Origin: an uncultured Flavobacteriales bacterium
GTDB lineage: Bacteria > Bacteroidota > Bacteroidia > Flavobacteriales > JBLHRE01
Assembly: GCA_937139155.1 (NCBI GenBank)
Contig: CAKZPI010000018.1
Span: 34,558 to 98,557, forward strand
DNA length: 64,000 nucleotides
Direction of reading: 5' to 3'
A program made the translations under genes and the position numbers. Positions 1 to 10,363 of the stretch are shown here, in pieces. The notes beneath the pieces are model-generated. The model saw only the letters and a program-made list of their open reading frames with translations, was not told the DNA's origin and did not search any database. Each line of letters begins with the position of its first letter. The stretch's first letter is position 1.

Positions 1-174
1 ATAAGGGCTCATATAGGATGAACCCATTGTGAAAAATGAGAATACAAAGAAGAATTTTTCCCAACCTTTAGACATAGTGAACTGCTCGTGGGCAGCGTAT
101 CTATGATGGAAAAAGGATTGTGAGAAAAGTGAAAGGTACCAGTGGGCAACAAAGAATAAAATAAGTACTAGCAT
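1..174 (-). CDS. Acyl-CoA (fatty acid) desaturase, 5' end only
   Basis: The window edge cuts this gene; only its first 58 codons are present, read from the ATG at 174 towards base 1. The translation starts with a hydrophobic stretch (about residues 1-15) and contains SFFHHRYAAH, whose HxxxxH-like spacing matches the first histidine box of membrane stearoyl/acyl-CoA desaturases, followed by GWEKFFF and GSSYMSP, also typical of that family. These enzymes introduce a double bond into acyl chains using a di-iron centre held by three histidine boxes; the other two boxes would lie outside the window. A TAnnTTTG element lies about 55 nt upstream. Family call from remembered similarity. Confidence 0.8.
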   Translation of the reverse strand, partial: MLVLILFFVAHWYLSLFSQSFFHHRYAAHEQFTMSKGWEKFFFVFSFFTMGSSYMSPY

Positions 175-228
175 ATAAAAAAAATAGGGGGCAGAAGATT
201 TAGGCTTCCGCCGAAAATATTAAGACTG

Positions 229-236
229 CAAAGATA
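229..236 (-). promoter_or_regulatory. -7 promoter element for the desaturase gene
   Basis: On the minus strand this reads TATCTTTG, an exact match to the Bacteroidota -7 consensus TAnnTTTG, 55 nt before the desaturase ATG. No clear TTTG -33 box is visible at the usual distance, so confidence is moderate. Confidence 0.45.
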
Positions 237-286
237 AGCTTTGTTTTGATTGAGTTTACAATTCTTTAGGTTAAGCTTGTAAAAGC

Positions 287-1390
287 TTAATGTACAAAGA
301 TATAGCTTATTAAAAATCCCAGAGCGCCAGCGAGAGGGATGAGAATCAACGGACTAAGCTTTTTAGGTCCAAACCGGAATATGGCTGTGAACACAAGGAG
401 AACCCCTGAAATCCAGTTAAAATAGTTGTCATAGGCAAGTTGAATTAAGGCTCCGCCCATTAATCCTAAGGCGGCTGCATTGATTCCGTTTAGCAAGGGC
501 CTCACAAAAGGGAGCTTCGACCATTTTTTAACGGCAGGAGCTAAAAGGCCCGCAAATACAAAGGAGGGCAGAAAAATGCCCAAGGTTGCCAAAAGAGCCC
601 CCATAGGGCCTTTTAAAATAAATCCCACGAAAGTGGCTGTCGTTAAAACAGGGCCTGGGGTAAATTGTCCCATGGCAATGGAATCAAGCAATTGCTCTTG
701 GGTCAACCAGCCCAATTTCCGAACCAGTTCATCCTCTAAGTAGGCAACCAATACATAACCAGATCCAAATAGGATGCTTCCAATTTTTAAGAAAGAAAGA
801 AAAAGAGATTTATTGGTAAGGGCTGGAAGTACAGCCAATAAAGGGGCGAAAACCTGATTTGATTTTATCAATTTAGATCCAAACAGTTGAACCAATCCGG
901 CAGCTAGAATTAGGTAAATAGGGTTTACTGCAAACAAAAAACCAACCACGGTTCCAATGCCTAAAGCCCAGGTTAAGGGTGAAATCAAGGCTTTTTTCCC
1001 CAATTTAATCAGGGCCTCTAAAATCACAATTCCCACGGCTGCGCGAAATCCGATTAAGAAGGTGTCGGCATCACCAAATTTTCCAAACTGAAGGTATAAC
1101 CAGGCCACAAAAGCGGTCAACAATGCAGCTGGAAGAATGAAGGCTGCACCCGCTACAATCAATCCGGGGTAACCCGCCCGAACATAGCCACAGTGCATGG
1201 TCATTTCGGTACTATTGGGTCCGGGAATCAAATTGGTGGCTCCTACCAAGTCTAGAAACTCTTGTTTATCCATCCAGCCCCTTTTCTCAACCACCTCGGC
1301 CTCCATAACCGCAATATGAGCGGCAGGCCCTCCAAAGGCAGTTAATCCCATTTTGAAAAAAAGGCTTCCTATTTCAATTAAATGCTTCAT
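287..1390 (-). CDS. chrA: ChrA-family chromate/anion transporter
   Basis: A 367-residue polytopic inner-membrane protein. It shows the two homologous halves of long-chain ChrA proteins: an N-terminal half with FGGPAAHIAVME near residue 20 and LVGATNLIPGPNSTEM near residue 48, and a second half with FGSGYVLVAYLEDEL near residue 208 and GQFTPGPVLTTATFVG near 242. Family members export chromate or transport related oxyanions; the true substrate cannot be read from sequence. Its ATG follows directly on the TAA of the TolB-like gene upstream, so it is the last gene of a tsaD / TolB-like / chrA transcription unit. An AAGCTT-containing hairpin (271-290) overlaps its stop but has no T-run. Confidence 0.85.
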   Translation of the reverse strand: MKHLIEIGSLFFKMGLTAFGGPAAHIAVMEAEVVEKRGWMDKQEFLDLVGATNLIPGPNSTEMTMHCGYVRAGYPGLIVAGAAFILPAALLTAFVAWLYLQFGKFGDADTFLIGFRAAVGIVILEALIKLGKKALISPLTWALGIGTVVGFLFAVNPIYLILAAGLVQLFGSKLIKSNQVFAPLLAVLPALTNKSLFLSFLKIGSILFGSGYVLVAYLEDELVRKLGWLTQEQLLDSIAMGQFTPGPVLTTATFVGFILKGPMGALLATLGIFLPSFVFAGLLAPAVKKWSKLPFVRPLLNGINAAALGLMGGALIQLAYDNYFNWISGVLLVFTAIFRFGPKKLSPLILIPLAGALGFLISYIFVH

Positions 1391-2497
1391 TTAATCAATC
1401 CAATCTGCAATAAAAAGGTTCGTATTTCTTGTGTCTCCATTCTTACGGTTTGACGACCAAACCAGTTTTTTTCCATCGTGTGAAAACATGGGGAAACTAT
1501 CAAATTCACCATCAAAGGTAATTTGCTCAAGGTTCTCTCCCGTAGTGTCAATCATGAACAAATTAAACGGGAATCCGCGTTCTGAGGCATGATTGCTCGA
1601 GAAAAGAATCTTTTCCCCGGAAGGGTGAAAATAAGGAGCCCAGTTGGCATTGCCAAGATTGGTAATTTGCCTTTGATTGCTTCCATCAAGGTCAGAAATG
1701 AACAATTCCATTTGGGTGGGTTCTACCAATCCATCCGCCAAAAGGCTTTTGTACTTTTTAATTTCTTCTTCGGTCTTGGGTCTACTGGCCCTCCATACCA
1801 ATTTGCTTCCGTCTGGAGAGAAAAAGGCTCCTCCGTCGTATCCTAGCTCATCGGTAATTTGCTGAATATTGCTTCCGTCAATATCCATGGTATAAAGCTC
1901 AAGATCTCCTGAACGGTCAGAGGTAAATACAATTTTATCTCCCTTCGGACTAACCGTTGCTTCGGCATCATACCCCGGAGAAGGAGCCAGGGTATCCAAG
2001 ATTTCCCCGTCAAGGGAAGCCACGTAAATATCATATTCAGGGTAAATGGGCCAAACGTATGCCCCGCCAGCCCCTCGTTCAGGCACGGCCGGACAGGTAT
2101 CATGCACGGAATGGGTTGACCCATACAGAATGCTGGTATCACCTGGCATGAAAAAGGAACAGGTAGTTCGGCCTTTTCCAGTAGATATCATTTTAGGCTT
2201 TGATTCTAATAGGTTTTCATTTCTCCAATTAAAGGCAAAAATTTGATCGCAGTTCAAGCCCCAATCTTCGCGGCGGATTTGAAGAACCAAGGAGCTATCA
2301 TCAAAGCTAAAATAGGCCTCGGCATTATCGCCTCCATTGGTTAGCATTTGAACATTTGCCAAATGCTTTTCTTGAGGATAAACAATTACCTCCTTTTCTT
2401 CTTTGGTGGCTCCAGAATAGGCGTCGGTTTTCTCTGCATCGTTTGAATTACACGATGCCAGGAAGAAAACGGAAAGGGAAAAAAATAAATATCTCAC
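1391..2497 (-). CDS. TolB-like beta-propeller lipoprotein (PD40 repeats)
   Basis: A 368-residue exported protein. The first 16 residues form a lipoprotein signal peptide ending in a FLASC lipobox, so it is probably anchored to a membrane facing the periplasm. The body contains repeated WD40-like/PD40 units: SPGYDAEATVSPKGDKIVFT, GGAFFSPDGSKLVW, APYFHPSGEKILFSS and DSFPMFSHDGKKLVWSS, with intervening DLDGSN/DIDGSN turns, as in the TolB C-terminal propeller. It lacks the N-terminal TolB domain, so it is not TolB itself; ligand or partner unknown. The start is a GTG that overlaps the tsaD stop (GTGA), which implies translational coupling with tsaD; its own stop abuts the chrA ATG. Confidence 0.8.
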   Translation of the reverse strand: MRYLFFSLSVFFLASCNSNDAEKTDAYSGATKEEKEVIVYPQEKHLANVQMLTNGGDNAEAYFSFDDSSLVLQIRREDWGLNCDQIFAFNWRNENLLESKPKMISTGKGRTTCSFFMPGDTSILYGSTHSVHDTCPAVPERGAGGAYVWPIYPEYDIYVASLDGEILDTLAPSPGYDAEATVSPKGDKIVFTSDRSGDLELYTMDIDGSNIQQITDELGYDGGAFFSPDGSKLVWRASRPKTEEEIKKYKSLLADGLVEPTQMELFISDLDGSNQRQITNLGNANWAPYFHPSGEKILFSSNHASERGFPFNLFMIDTTGENLEQITFDGEFDSFPMFSHDGKKLVWSSNRKNGDTRNTNLFIADWID

Positions 2498-3528
2498 TTT
2501 GTAAATGGTTTACGGGCCTGAGCCACGGCGTTTAAATTTGAAAAATCTTGTTTTAAAAATTGGAAATGTCCTGACATAGCAATCATGGCTGCATTGTCTG
2601 TGCAATAGGCCATAGGAGGAATGTGGATGGTCCAGCCTAAACTTTCTTTTCGCGATCTCAGGGCTTCTCTTAATCCTCCGTTGGCTGAAACTCCTCCGGC
2701 AATGGCTATTTCCTGAATTCCATGTTCTTGGCTGGCTTTCTCCAGTTTTTCCATGAGAATGTCCACAATGGAAGATTGAATGGAAGCAGATATGTCCTTT
2801 TTGTTTTTCTCAACAAAATCAGGGTCTTTCTCAACTTCTTTGCGAAGGGTATAAAGGAAGGAGGTCTTCAGTCCGCTAAAACTAAAATCCAAGCCTTCCA
2901 CCCTCGGCTTCCCGAAGGTAAAAGCTGAAGGGTTTCCATCTTTTGCGTATTTATCAATCAAAGGACCGCCGGGGTAGGGAAGTCCCATGATTTTTGCAGC
3001 CTTATCAAAAGCTTCTCCAGCCGCATCGTCTTTGGTTTCGCCTAAGATTTCCATTTCATAGGGTGAGTTTACCTTCACAATCTGGGTATGGCCTCCGGAA
3101 ACGGTTAAGCATAGAAAAGGAAATTTGGGCTGACCATGATCATCAGGAGATTTCTTGATAAAATGCGCCAAGATATGCGCCCGCATGTGATGCACATTGA
3201 TCAAGGGTATACCCAAAGAAAGGGAAAGGCTTTTCGCGAAAGAGTAACCCACCAAAAGGGAACCCATGAGCCCGGGCCCTTGTGTGACCGCAACGGCGTC
3301 AATTTCAGATTTCCGGATGCCAGCCTGTTTTATGGCTTCTTGCACCACAGGAATGATGTTTTGAAGGTGAGCCCTTGAGGCCAATTCAGGAACAACACCT
3401 CCAAAATTTTGGTGTACTTCTTGATTGGCTGTAATATTGGATAGTAGTACACCCTGTTTCAGCACCGCAGCTGCGGTATCGTCACAGGATGTTTCAATGC
3501 CTAAAATAGTTGTATTCTCTAATCTCAT
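2494..3528 (-). CDS. tsaD: tRNA N6-adenosine threonylcarbamoyltransferase TsaD
   Basis: A 344-residue ASKHA-fold enzyme that, with TsaB and TsaE, transfers the threonylcarbamoyl group to A37 of ANN-decoding tRNAs in the cytoplasm. Visible motifs: N-terminal ILGIETSCDDTAAAVL, the metal-binding histidines in NVHHMRAHILAHF, SGGHTQIV, KAAKIMGLPYPGGP and AIAGGVSANGGLR. The open frame extends further upstream to 3867, but the extra residues are low-complexity and antisense to tamB; the ATG at 3528 gives the family's usual N-terminus and sits 8 nt from a -7 element. First gene of a three-gene unit with the TolB-like lipoprotein and chrA. Confidence 0.96.
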   Translation of the reverse strand: MRLENTTILGIETSCDDTAAAVLKQGVLLSNITANQEVHQNFGGVVPELASRAHLQNIIPVVQEAIKQAGIRKSEIDAVAVTQGPGLMGSLLVGYSFAKSLSLSLGIPLINVHHMRAHILAHFIKKSPDDHGQPKFPFLCLTVSGGHTQIVKVNSPYEMEILGETKDDAAGEAFDKAAKIMGLPYPGGPLIDKYAKDGNPSAFTFGKPRVEGLDFSFSGLKTSFLYTLRKEVEKDPDFVEKNKKDISASIQSSIVDILMEKLEKASQEHGIQEIAIAGGVSANGGLREALRSRKESLGWTIHIPPMAYCTDNAAMIAMSGHFQFLKQDFSNLNAVAQARKPFTK

Positions 3529-3536
3529 TCGGCTTG

Positions 3537-3544
3537 CAAATTTA
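3537..3544 (-). promoter_or_regulatory. -7 promoter element for tsaD
   Basis: Minus-strand reading TAAATTTG, matching TAnnTTTG, ending 8 nt before the chosen tsaD ATG. It lies back to back with the tamB element on the other strand. Confidence 0.5.
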
Positions 3545-3552
3545 TACTTTTG
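3545..3552 (+). promoter_or_regulatory. -7 promoter element for tamB
   Basis: TACTTTTG matches TAnnTTTG and lies 16 nt before the tamB ATG at 3569. With the adjoining tsaD element this makes a compact divergent promoter pair; it also argues against the longer tamB frame that starts upstream inside tsaD. Confidence 0.5.
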
Positions 3553-3568
3553 GGCCATCATAATACCA

Positions 3569-6500
3569 ATGCGCACACTTCGCTGGATATTTCTTTTCAT
3601 TCTGGGCATTTTGCTCACTTTCGCGGTCGGATTAAACCTCCCTTCCGTGCAAAACCACCTTGCCAAAAGGCTGATGCACGGACTGGAACATGAGTATGGT
3701 TTGGAGGTAAGCCTTGAAAGTTTTCGAGTATCCTTTCTAAACCGGGCCTCGGTAACCGGATTTTTGCTCAAAGACGACTCCCAGGATACCCTTCTCTTTG
3801 CGGAAAGGGCGGAAGTGGCCGTGTCTGCCTGGTCGCTTTTCAATTCCTCCGTTGAAATTTCGGGCATTGGCCTATATCACCCCCACCTAGAGCTAAAAAG
3901 ACTTGAAGGTCAAGAAGAGTTTAACTTTCAAAAGGTATTGGCCCAATTCAATAAACCGGAAGCTAAGGAAAGTTCAGGCCTAAAAATTTCCATTGAACAA
4001 ATCAGCATGTTGCATGGCGACCTTCAATATTTTGATTACAAAGACACCTTGTTCAGAGCCCTTGAGCTAAAAGAAATCAACGCGGACATTGGAAATATCT
4101 CCTTCCATGATGAAATCGTGGTATCCATTCGAAGGTTGGAGTTTGAGGAAAAGTTAAAGGGCTTTAAATTGAATCGGTTTACCTCGGATGTTCAGTATGC
4201 ACAGGACGAAATTTCGGTTCGGAATTTTTATTTGGAAACCAATCGCTCTGAAATTGAAATGGAAATCAAACTGGAGGAACGTGACCAAGCTTCGAAGTCT
4301 TTTTTAGAACGGTATGAGGGCACGGTAAACATCCAAAGCTTGGTGGTGAATTCGGCAGAGTTCAAGCCCTATTTTCCTCAAATACCTTTGGAAGAGGAAG
4401 TTCAAATTTCAGGAAGAATAAAGGGGGATATAGATCGATTTGAATCTGAAAACCTGAAAGTTAACCTAGGATCAAAAAGTCGATTCTCAGGAGAGTTGGT
4501 TTTGGAAAACCTTCTGAAACCAGATTCCATTTATGTGGATGCAAGAGTTTACGGCATGGTTTTGAATCAATCTGATTACCCCGGCTGGTTTCAAGCTGCT
4601 AGCGGCCAAAAAATGCCTGAGAATTTTGAAGGTCTGGGCAATTTAGTTTTTGAGGGTAGCCTAAAGGGCGGATTGAAAAATATTAAGACCGACGGAGCCT
4701 TGTCTACCAATTTTGGAAAGGTGGATATGAACCTCTCTTTCCAATATGATTCTTTGGTGGTTCAAGGAGAGTACCAAGGAGAACTTGCCTTAGAAAATGT
4801 AGAGTTGGGCTCCATTCTAAACAATAAGCAGCTAGGAAGGCTTAGCATGTATTCAACCGTTTCTGGTAAGGGACTGAATTTAGACCATTTTGAAACCGAT
4901 TTGGAAGGAGAAATTAAATCCCTTGAGTTCAACGGCTATACCTATACTGGGGTTTTATTGGAAGGGTCTCTGGCTGATAAAAAATTCATAGGAGAGGTTA
5001 ATGTTGAAGAAGAAAATTTAGACTTTGAATTCAATGGTGAGGCAGATTTTTCTGGAAGTCGGCCCATTGTTGATGCCACAGCTTATATTGATTATGCAGA
5101 TTTATATGCCTTAAATTTCTACGAGAAAGACAGCATTGCCCGTTTAACCATGGCCGTTGACTTAGATTTTCAAGGAGGCACCCTAGACGAGCTTACGGGT
5201 AATATTACCCTGAGCAATACCAATATAGAAACCACCGAAAACTATTATTACTTCTCAGATTTAGTAGTAGAGTCTAGCCAAAAAGGAACCTACCGAACCC
5301 TTTCGGTTCGCTCAGATATGGCCACGGCCAAAATTGAAGGGATTTATAACTTCAGCGGACTGGCTCAGGCTGGAAAAAACATGCTGTCCACCTATTTCTC
5401 AAAATACCCGAAACAGAGGGTGGTAGGTCTTCAGCAGTTCAACCTTACTGCTGAAATCATCAACATTACCCCCATCACAGATATTTTTGCTCCCGAGCTT
5501 ACGGTTGAGCCAGGGGCTGCCCTCAACGGGTATTTCAGTACCGCTTCCAATGAATTAAGATTAAACCTAAACTTACCCGGTATAAGGTATGAATCGTATA
5601 CTCTGAGAAGGCTTGAATTGAATACCAATAGAATTTCTGAGGTTTTGATTACCGAAGCCGAAGTAGGCCAGGTTCTAGTGTCTAAAAAACTACAATTGGA
5701 TTCTTTGGTGGTGAAAAACCAGCTTTGGAAGGATACGGCCAGCTTTGATGTTCAACTCATCCTCGATGATTATGTGGATGCAAAAACTAGGGTTAAGGGA
5801 TATGCCACCTTACCAAAACCTGATCAGATTAAAATCCATCTGGATGAGGCGACTTCCAGAATCAATGAAGACCAATGGGTAATTCAAGAGGGGGGTGAGG
5901 TTCTTATTCAAAAAGATTCAATCTTGGTAGATGATTTCTTCATGGTTTCAAAGAACCAAATCATTAACCTAGACGGGGTCATTGGTCCGGATTACGACGA
6001 CCGCCTGCGTTTAGATCTTGACTCGGTTGATTTGCTGATTGTTCGTCCTTATTTACTTGCCTCGGGCACCCACTTGAAGGGTTGGGCAGATATTAGCGGA
6101 TCGGTGAGAGGCTTATCAGGAAAGGCCATTGCGGACTTGGTTGTGGTGGTTGACTCTTTGGAATTGAATAAGCAGGAAATGGGAAAACTAAACCTCATCA
6201 CTCAATGGGATGCCAATGAGGAAAAGGTGAATATAGATGGGGCTTTGGTGAATAATTCCTTCGAGAATTTGGCGGTTCATGGAGCTTATTTTCCGTTTTC
6301 AACTGGAGAGAGTCTTGACATTAATCTAAAGGTGAATAATTTCAAACTCCAGTCAATTTCCAATTATCTGAAAAGCATTGCTGATCCCCTTTACGGGAAG
6401 GCCTTTGGTGATCTTAAAATTACCGGAACCCCATTGAAGCCAATGGTTAAGGGGGATGTGAAATTTCAAAAAGCCAATTTCCGGATTCCTCTTTTAAACG

Positions 6501-7951
6501 TGAGGTACAACATTGATGGAGAGGCAATTCTCCACTTGGAAAACGACTTCATTGAGTTCAGGCAGTTTAAACTTCGGGATCCAAATTCTGGAATGGCAGA
6601 AATTCAAGGGAAAATTTACCACAATAAGCTTAAAGACATTCGGCTTGACCTAGGTATTGTTACAGATTCACTGCTTTGTTTAAATACCTCACAAGGTAGT
6701 TCTGATCTTTATTATGGCTCGGCCATTGGTACGGGTAGAATTTCGGTTTCAGGGCCCGTCAATGACATCTATATGGGCATCGCCGCCAAGGCAAATAAAG
6801 GTACTAAGTTTAGCATCCCGCTTAGTGGTTATGAAAAGGTAGGAGAGCGGTCTTACATAAAATTTGTTTCAAACCTAGATTCAATCAATTCTTCAGAGGT
6901 GGTTGAAAAAGAAGAATACCAAGCGGATCTCACCGGAATCACCCTTGACTTTCAGCTTGAAGTGACCCCTGAATCTCAAGTTGAAATCATTTTTGATGAA
7001 AAGGTTGGAGATATTATTCGAGGAAGAGGATATGCCAACCTTCAGCTTGAAATTACGAGTCTAGGAGACTTCAATATGTACGGTGATTACACGGTTACCG
7101 AAGGAGACTATTTGTTCACTCTTGAAAACTTAATCAATAAAAAATTCAAGGTAGAGCCAGGCGGAAGCATTTCTTGGAATGGCGATCCGTATAAAGCCCA
7201 GTTAAATCTAGTGGCCGAGTACACCACCAGAACCTCCTTGTACAATCTTCAACTGGCCTCAGATACAAGCCGGGTAAAAAGAGACATTGAGCTAGACCTT
7301 ATGGTTACCGGAACCCTGACTCAACCAGAAATCGCTTTCAACATCGACGCTCCGAATGCTCCAGACCAAGTTCAAAATGAATTGGATGAGCGCTTGAAGA
7401 ATCAAAATGAAATGAATACTCAGGTGATTTCTCTATTGGTTTTGAATTCTTTCATACAATCGGGTACCGGACCAAGTTCTTATTTGGCACAGGCCGGTCA
7501 AGGTTTCCAGACCAATACCTACGAATTGCTTTCAAACCAAGTATCGCAAATGATTTCTCAGTGGAGCGATCGATTTGATTTGGGGGTAAACTATAGGGCA
7601 GGAAATGAGCGGCAATTAACCAGCCAAGAACTGGAGGTAGCCCTTTCTACTCAACTTTTTGATGATCGGGTGACCATTAATTCAAATGTGGGTGTTCCAT
7701 TGGAGGAGTCAAACAATAATACATCTTCTTTGGTAGGAGATGTTAGCGTGGAGGTAAACATTACCCAAGACGGAAGGGTGAGGGCCAAGGCCTTTAACCG
7801 ATCCAATGAATACGACCCCACCGATGAGCAAATTAATTACACTCAAGGGGTTGGTATTTTCTATCGAGAAGAATTTGATACCGTGGATGAACTCTTGAAT
7901 CGCATGAAGGCTAGAAAGGCCAAACGGAAAAAGGCCAGGGAAGAAAACTAA
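3569..7951 (+). CDS. tamB: TamB-family envelope protein (DUF490)
   Basis: A 1460-residue protein with one N-terminal membrane segment (about residues 3-22, [17 protein letters not shown]) followed by a long periplasmic body of beta-rich repeats, the AsmA/TamB architecture of bridge-like lipid-transfer or outer-membrane assembly proteins. The C-terminal TamB domain is recognisable from [20 protein letters not shown] onwards with [40 protein letters not shown] and [18 protein letters not shown]. Family members act in outer-membrane protein assembly and/or phospholipid transport; TamA is not next to it here, as is common in Bacteroidota. The start at 3569 gives the membrane anchor at the very N-terminus. 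It ends convergently with ribBA, the two stops overlapping by 4 nt. Confidence 0.9.
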   Translation: MRTLRWIFLFILGILLTFAVGLNLPSVQNHLAKRLMHGLEHEYGLEVSLESFRVSFLNRASVTGFLLKDDSQDTLLFAERAEVAVSAWSLFNSSVEISGIGLYHPHLELKRLEGQEEFNFQKVLAQFNKPEAKESSGLKISIEQISMLHGDLQYFDYKDTLFRALELKEINADIGNISFHDEIVVSIRRLEFEEKLKGFKLNRFTSDVQYAQDEISVRNFYLETNRSEIEMEIKLEERDQASKSFLERYEGTVNIQSLVVNSAEFKPYFPQIPLEEEVQISGRIKGDIDRFESENLKVNLGSKSRFSGELVLENLLKPDSIYVDARVYGMVLNQSDYPGWFQAASGQKMPENFEGLGNLVFEGSLKGGLKNIKTDGALSTNFGKVDMNLSFQYDSLVVQGEYQGELALENVELGSILNNKQLGRLSMYSTVSGKGLNLDHFETDLEGEIKSLEFNGYTYTGVLLEGSLADKKFIGEVNVEEENLDFEFNGEADFSGSRPIVDATAYIDYADLYALNFYEKDSIARLTMAVDLDFQGGTLDELTGNITLSNTNIETTENYYYFSDLVVESSQKGTYRTLSVRSDMATAKIEGIYNFSGLAQAGKNMLSTYFSKYPKQRVVGLQQFNLTAEIINITPITDIFAPELTVEPGAALNGYFSTASNELRLNLNLPGIRYESYTLRRLELNTNRISEVLITEAEVGQVLVSKKLQLDSLVVKNQLWKDTASFDVQLILDDYVDAKTRVKGYATLPKPDQIKIHLDEATSRINEDQWVIQEGGEVLIQKDSILVDDFFMVSKNQIINLDGVIGPDYDDRLRLDLDSVDLLIVRPYLLASGTHLKGWADISGSVRGLSGKAIADLVVVVDSLELNKQEMGKLNLITQWDANEEKVNIDGALVNNSFENLAVHGAYFPFSTGESLDINLKVNNFKLQSISNYLKSIADPLYGKAFGDLKITGTPLKPMVKGDVKFQKANFRIPLLNVRYNIDGEAILHLENDFIEFRQFKLRDPNSGMAEIQGKIYHNKLKDIRLDLGIVTDSLLCLNTSQGSSDLYYGSAIGTGRISVSGPVNDIYMGIAAKANKGTKFSIPLSGYEKVGERSYIKFVSNLDSINSSEVVEKEEYQADLTGITLDFQLEVTPESQVEIIFDEKVGDIIRGRGYANLQLEITSLGDFNMYGDYTVTEGDYLFTLENLINKKFKVEPGGSISWNGDPYKAQLNLVAEYTTRTSLYNLQLASDTSRVKRDIELDLMVTGTLTQPEIAFNIDAPNAPDQVQNELDERLKNQNEMNTQVISLLVLNSFIQSGTGPSSYLAQAGQGFQTNTYELLSNQVSQMISQWSDRFDLGVNYRAGNERQLTSQELEVALSTQLFDDRVTINSNVGVPLEESNNNTSSLVGDVSVEVNITQDGRVRAKAFNRSNEYDPTDEQINYTQGVGIFYREEFDTVDELLNRMKARKAKRKKAREEN

Positions 7952-9180
7952 TCTTCTCCTTGGTTTCCTAGTTTTAAAGAGTGCCCTAATTTTTCTTTTT
8001 TGGTCTTTAAGTATTGAGCATTGTGCTGATTGCTTTCTACTTCTAGAGCAACATTTTCCACAATTTCCAATCCGTAACCAATCAGTCCAGCTCTTTTTTT
8101 AGGGTTGTTGGTGAGTAAGCGAATCTTACGAACGCCCAAGTCTCTAAGAATTTGAGCTCCAACCCCATAATCTCTTTCATCGCTGTTAAAGCCTAGGGCA
8201 TGGTTGGCCTCAACCGTATCCATTCCCTCTTCTTGAAGTCTATAAGCTCTTAGTTTATTGATCAGACCAATTCCTCTACCTTCTTGGTTCATATAAACAA
8301 TAACCCCTTTTCCTTCGGCCTCAACTTGCTCCATGGCAGCTTGAAGCTGATCTCCACAATCGCAGCGATTTGAATGGAAAATATCACCGGTTACACAGCT
8401 TGAATGAACCCGAACCATAACGGGGTCTGCTTCTTTCCAATCGCCTTTGGTTAAAGCCAAATGGGTCAATCCATTGCTCAATTGCTTATAGGCAGTCATT
8501 TGAAAAGTTCCGTGATCTGTAGGCATTTTCACTGACTCTTTGCGTTCAATCAAAGAGTCGTGTTTCATGCGGTAGGCAATGAGATCAGCAATGGAAATGA
8601 GCTTCAAGTTAAATTTTTCTGCAATTTCTTTTAGCTCAGGTAACCTAGACATGGTACCATCCTCATTCATGATTTCCACAATGAGTCCGGCGGGTTGTAA
8701 TCCAGCAAGTCGAGCAAGGTCTATTGCCGCTTCGGTATGTCCGGTTCTTCTTAGAACTCCACCTTTTTTCGCCTTTAAGGGGAAAATATGCCCGGGTCTG
8801 GCTAAGTCGGTTGGCTTGGTATTCGGGTCAACCAAAGCCTGAACGGTTTTGGCCCGATCGGATGCAGAGATTCCGGTAGTAGTACCGTGGCCAATTAGGT
8901 CAACCGAAATTGTAAAAGGGGTTTCATGCATGGCTGTATTTTTTCCAACCATGAGTTCCAATCCCAATTCATCGCAGCGATCTTCGGGAAGGGGGGTGCA
9001 AATTAAGCCTCTTCCATGAGTGGCCATGAAGTTGATCATTTCAGGGGTAACCATTTCGGCGGCAGCCACAAAATCCCCTTCATTCTCGCGGTCTTCATCA
9101 TCAACCACAATTACCACCTTACCCGCTTTAATGTCTTCTAAAGCCTCTTCAATTGTATTTAATTGTATATCGCTGCTCAT
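7948..9180 (-). CDS. ribBA: Bifunctional riboflavin biosynthesis protein RibBA
   Basis: A 410-residue fusion. Residues about 1-205 are 3,4-dihydroxy-2-butanone-4-phosphate synthase ([41 protein letters not shown]), which acts on ribulose 5-phosphate. The C-terminal half is GTP cyclohydrolase II ([23 protein letters not shown] with the zinc cysteines, [32 protein letters not shown]). Both reactions feed lumazine and then riboflavin synthesis in the cytoplasm. The start at 9180 (MSSDIQLN) removes 17 non-homologous upstream residues. It lies 31 nt after the stop of a glycosyltransferase and may be the last gene of that operon. No FMN riboswitch is seen upstream. Confidence 0.95.
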   Translation of the reverse strand: MSSDIQLNTIEEALEDIKAGKVVIVVDDEDRENEGDFVAAAEMVTPEMINFMATHGRGLICTPLPEDRCDELGLELMVGKNTAMHETPFTISVDLIGHGTTTGISASDRAKTVQALVDPNTKPTDLARPGHIFPLKAKKGGVLRRTGHTEAAIDLARLAGLQPAGLIVEIMNEDGTMSRLPELKEIAEKFNLKLISIADLIAYRMKHDSLIERKESVKMPTDHGTFQMTAYKQLSNGLTHLALTKGDWKEADPVMVRVHSSCVTGDIFHSNRCDCGDQLQAAMEQVEAEGKGVIVYMNQEGRGIGLINKLRAYRLQEEGMDTVEANHALGFNSDERDYGVGAQILRDLGVRKIRLLTNNPKKRAGLIGYGLEIVENVALEVESNQHNAQYLKTKKEKLGHSLKLGNQGED

Positions 9181-9211
9181 GCTTTCAATTTTGGGCTGCA
9201 AAGGTAGGCAT

Positions 9212-10363
9212 TTACCCTTGCAGAATTTCATTTAGGGGCTTAATTGCCGCCTCCCAAGAAAACTCCTGGTGTACAAATTTACGCCCCAGCTCTCCCTGAT
9301 GTTTGATTTGATTCGGGTTTTGAAGCAATTTCTCTATTGCTTGGGCTAATTCATCTGAGGATTCCCCAATTGAAATGCTTGATTTAGGAGCCTGAAGGGC
9401 ATTGTTTGCTAAGGGAGTAGTGATGCAAGGCAAACCAATGCTCATGGCTTCTAGAAGCTTGTTTTGTAGTCCGGTGCCGATTTTCATCGGAGCAATGAAT
9501 ATTTTGGATTTCCAATACGCTTCCCGAATATCATCCAACCATCCTGATATTACCACTTGATGAGAGCTCAGCTTCTCAACCCGTTTATGCGGATTGGCTC
9601 CGGCAATTAAAACCTTTGGCTCAGATTTTAATTTGGGAAGGATTTCGTTGACTAAGAATTCGGCCGCTAGAATGTTTGGGGGGTAGGACATGTTTCCAAC
9701 GAAAACGAGATCAAAGGATTTTTCGATCCTAGGATTGGGATGAAAGAATTCAAAATCAACCCCATTTCGAACAATTTTAATTTGGTCTCGTTTCGGGTGT
9801 TGAATCAACTCTCTGTCTTGTTCCGAAATTATGGTACTGGCATCAAACCGGTCTAGTATTTTGGCTTCGTACCTCTGCATTCGTTTATACTCCATCCAAA
9901 GCAGGGGCTTTAAGAGTAGGTTTGATTTCTTGTACTGCCGGTACATGCCTTGAGAAAAAGTGTCTTGGTAATCAATCACCTTTCTAATTTTTAAATCACG
10001 AGCATAAGGTGCGGTACGGGGAAGCTGAAAATACGCTGTTTCGGTACCAAATTCCTTCAATAGTTTGGGTAAATCTTTGAAAAGTTGGGGTTGGAAAAAA
10101 TAGCCAAGTTGCAGGGGTAATCCTTTGAAAAAAGCTTGGAACAATTGCCAGATTTGATTTGATTTTTGGAGGGGGTAGAAATGAATTTCTGAGGAAATCT
10201 TTTCAAGTTCTTGTATGTGCTCTGGCTCAGGTTTAGATTCGGTAACCGCGATGATCTGAACCTGATGTTCTTTTTGAAGAAGTCTGATCTGATGGTAAAT
10301 CCTCAATTTATCGCCTTTTTCTAGGGGGTAAGGAAACCTTGATAAAATCACGCTAATCTTCAT
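9212..10363 (-). CDS. GT4-type glycosyltransferase
   Basis: A 383-residue cytoplasmic or membrane-associated glycosyltransferase of GT-B fold. The N-terminal acceptor domain begins [20 protein letters not shown]; the C-terminal nucleotide-sugar domain has [18 protein letters not shown] and the donor-binding loop [19 protein letters not shown] followed by GLPCITT, typical of family 4 / Glyco_trans_1_4. Donor and acceptor sugars are unknown. The ATG at 10363 overlaps the upstream gene's TGA (ATGA), which supports this start over a longer frame. It is paired with a second GT4 enzyme, so the two probably act in sequence on one glycan. Confidence 0.85.
   Translation of the reverse strand: MKISVILSRFPYPLEKGDKLRIYHQIRLLQKEHQVQIIAVTESKPEPEHIQELEKISSEIHFYPLQKSNQIWQLFQAFFKGLPLQLGYFFQPQLFKDLPKLLKEFGTETAYFQLPRTAPYARDLKIRKVIDYQDTFSQGMYRQYKKSNLLLKPLLWMEYKRMQRYEAKILDRFDASTIISEQDRELIQHPKRDQIKIVRNGVDFEFFHPNPRIEKSFDLVFVGNMSYPPNILAAEFLVNEILPKLKSEPKVLIAGANPHKRVEKLSSHQVVISGWLDDIREAYWKSKIFIAPMKIGTGLQNKLLEAMSIGLPCITTPLANNALQAPKSSISIGESSDELAQAIEKLLQNPNQIKHQGELGRKFVHQEFSWEAAIKPLNEILQG

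Noticed and set aside
271..290. Terminator after chrA
   Set aside because: The TTAAGCTT/AAGCTTAA hairpin overlaps the chrA stop codon, is AT-rich and has no following T-run on the minus strand.
1843..2142. 99-codon frame overlapping the TolB-like gene in another frame of the same strand
   Set aside because: The TolB-like frame has a lipobox and PD40 repeats; this frame has no recognisable feature and is a shadow.
3529..3867. N-terminal extension of TsaD
   Set aside because: The extra 113 codons are antisense to tamB, lack family similarity and lie upstream of the -7 element and conserved start at 3528.
8900..9211. FMN riboswitch upstream of ribBA
   Set aside because: The gap before ribBA is only 31 nt and contains no RFN-like conserved stems.
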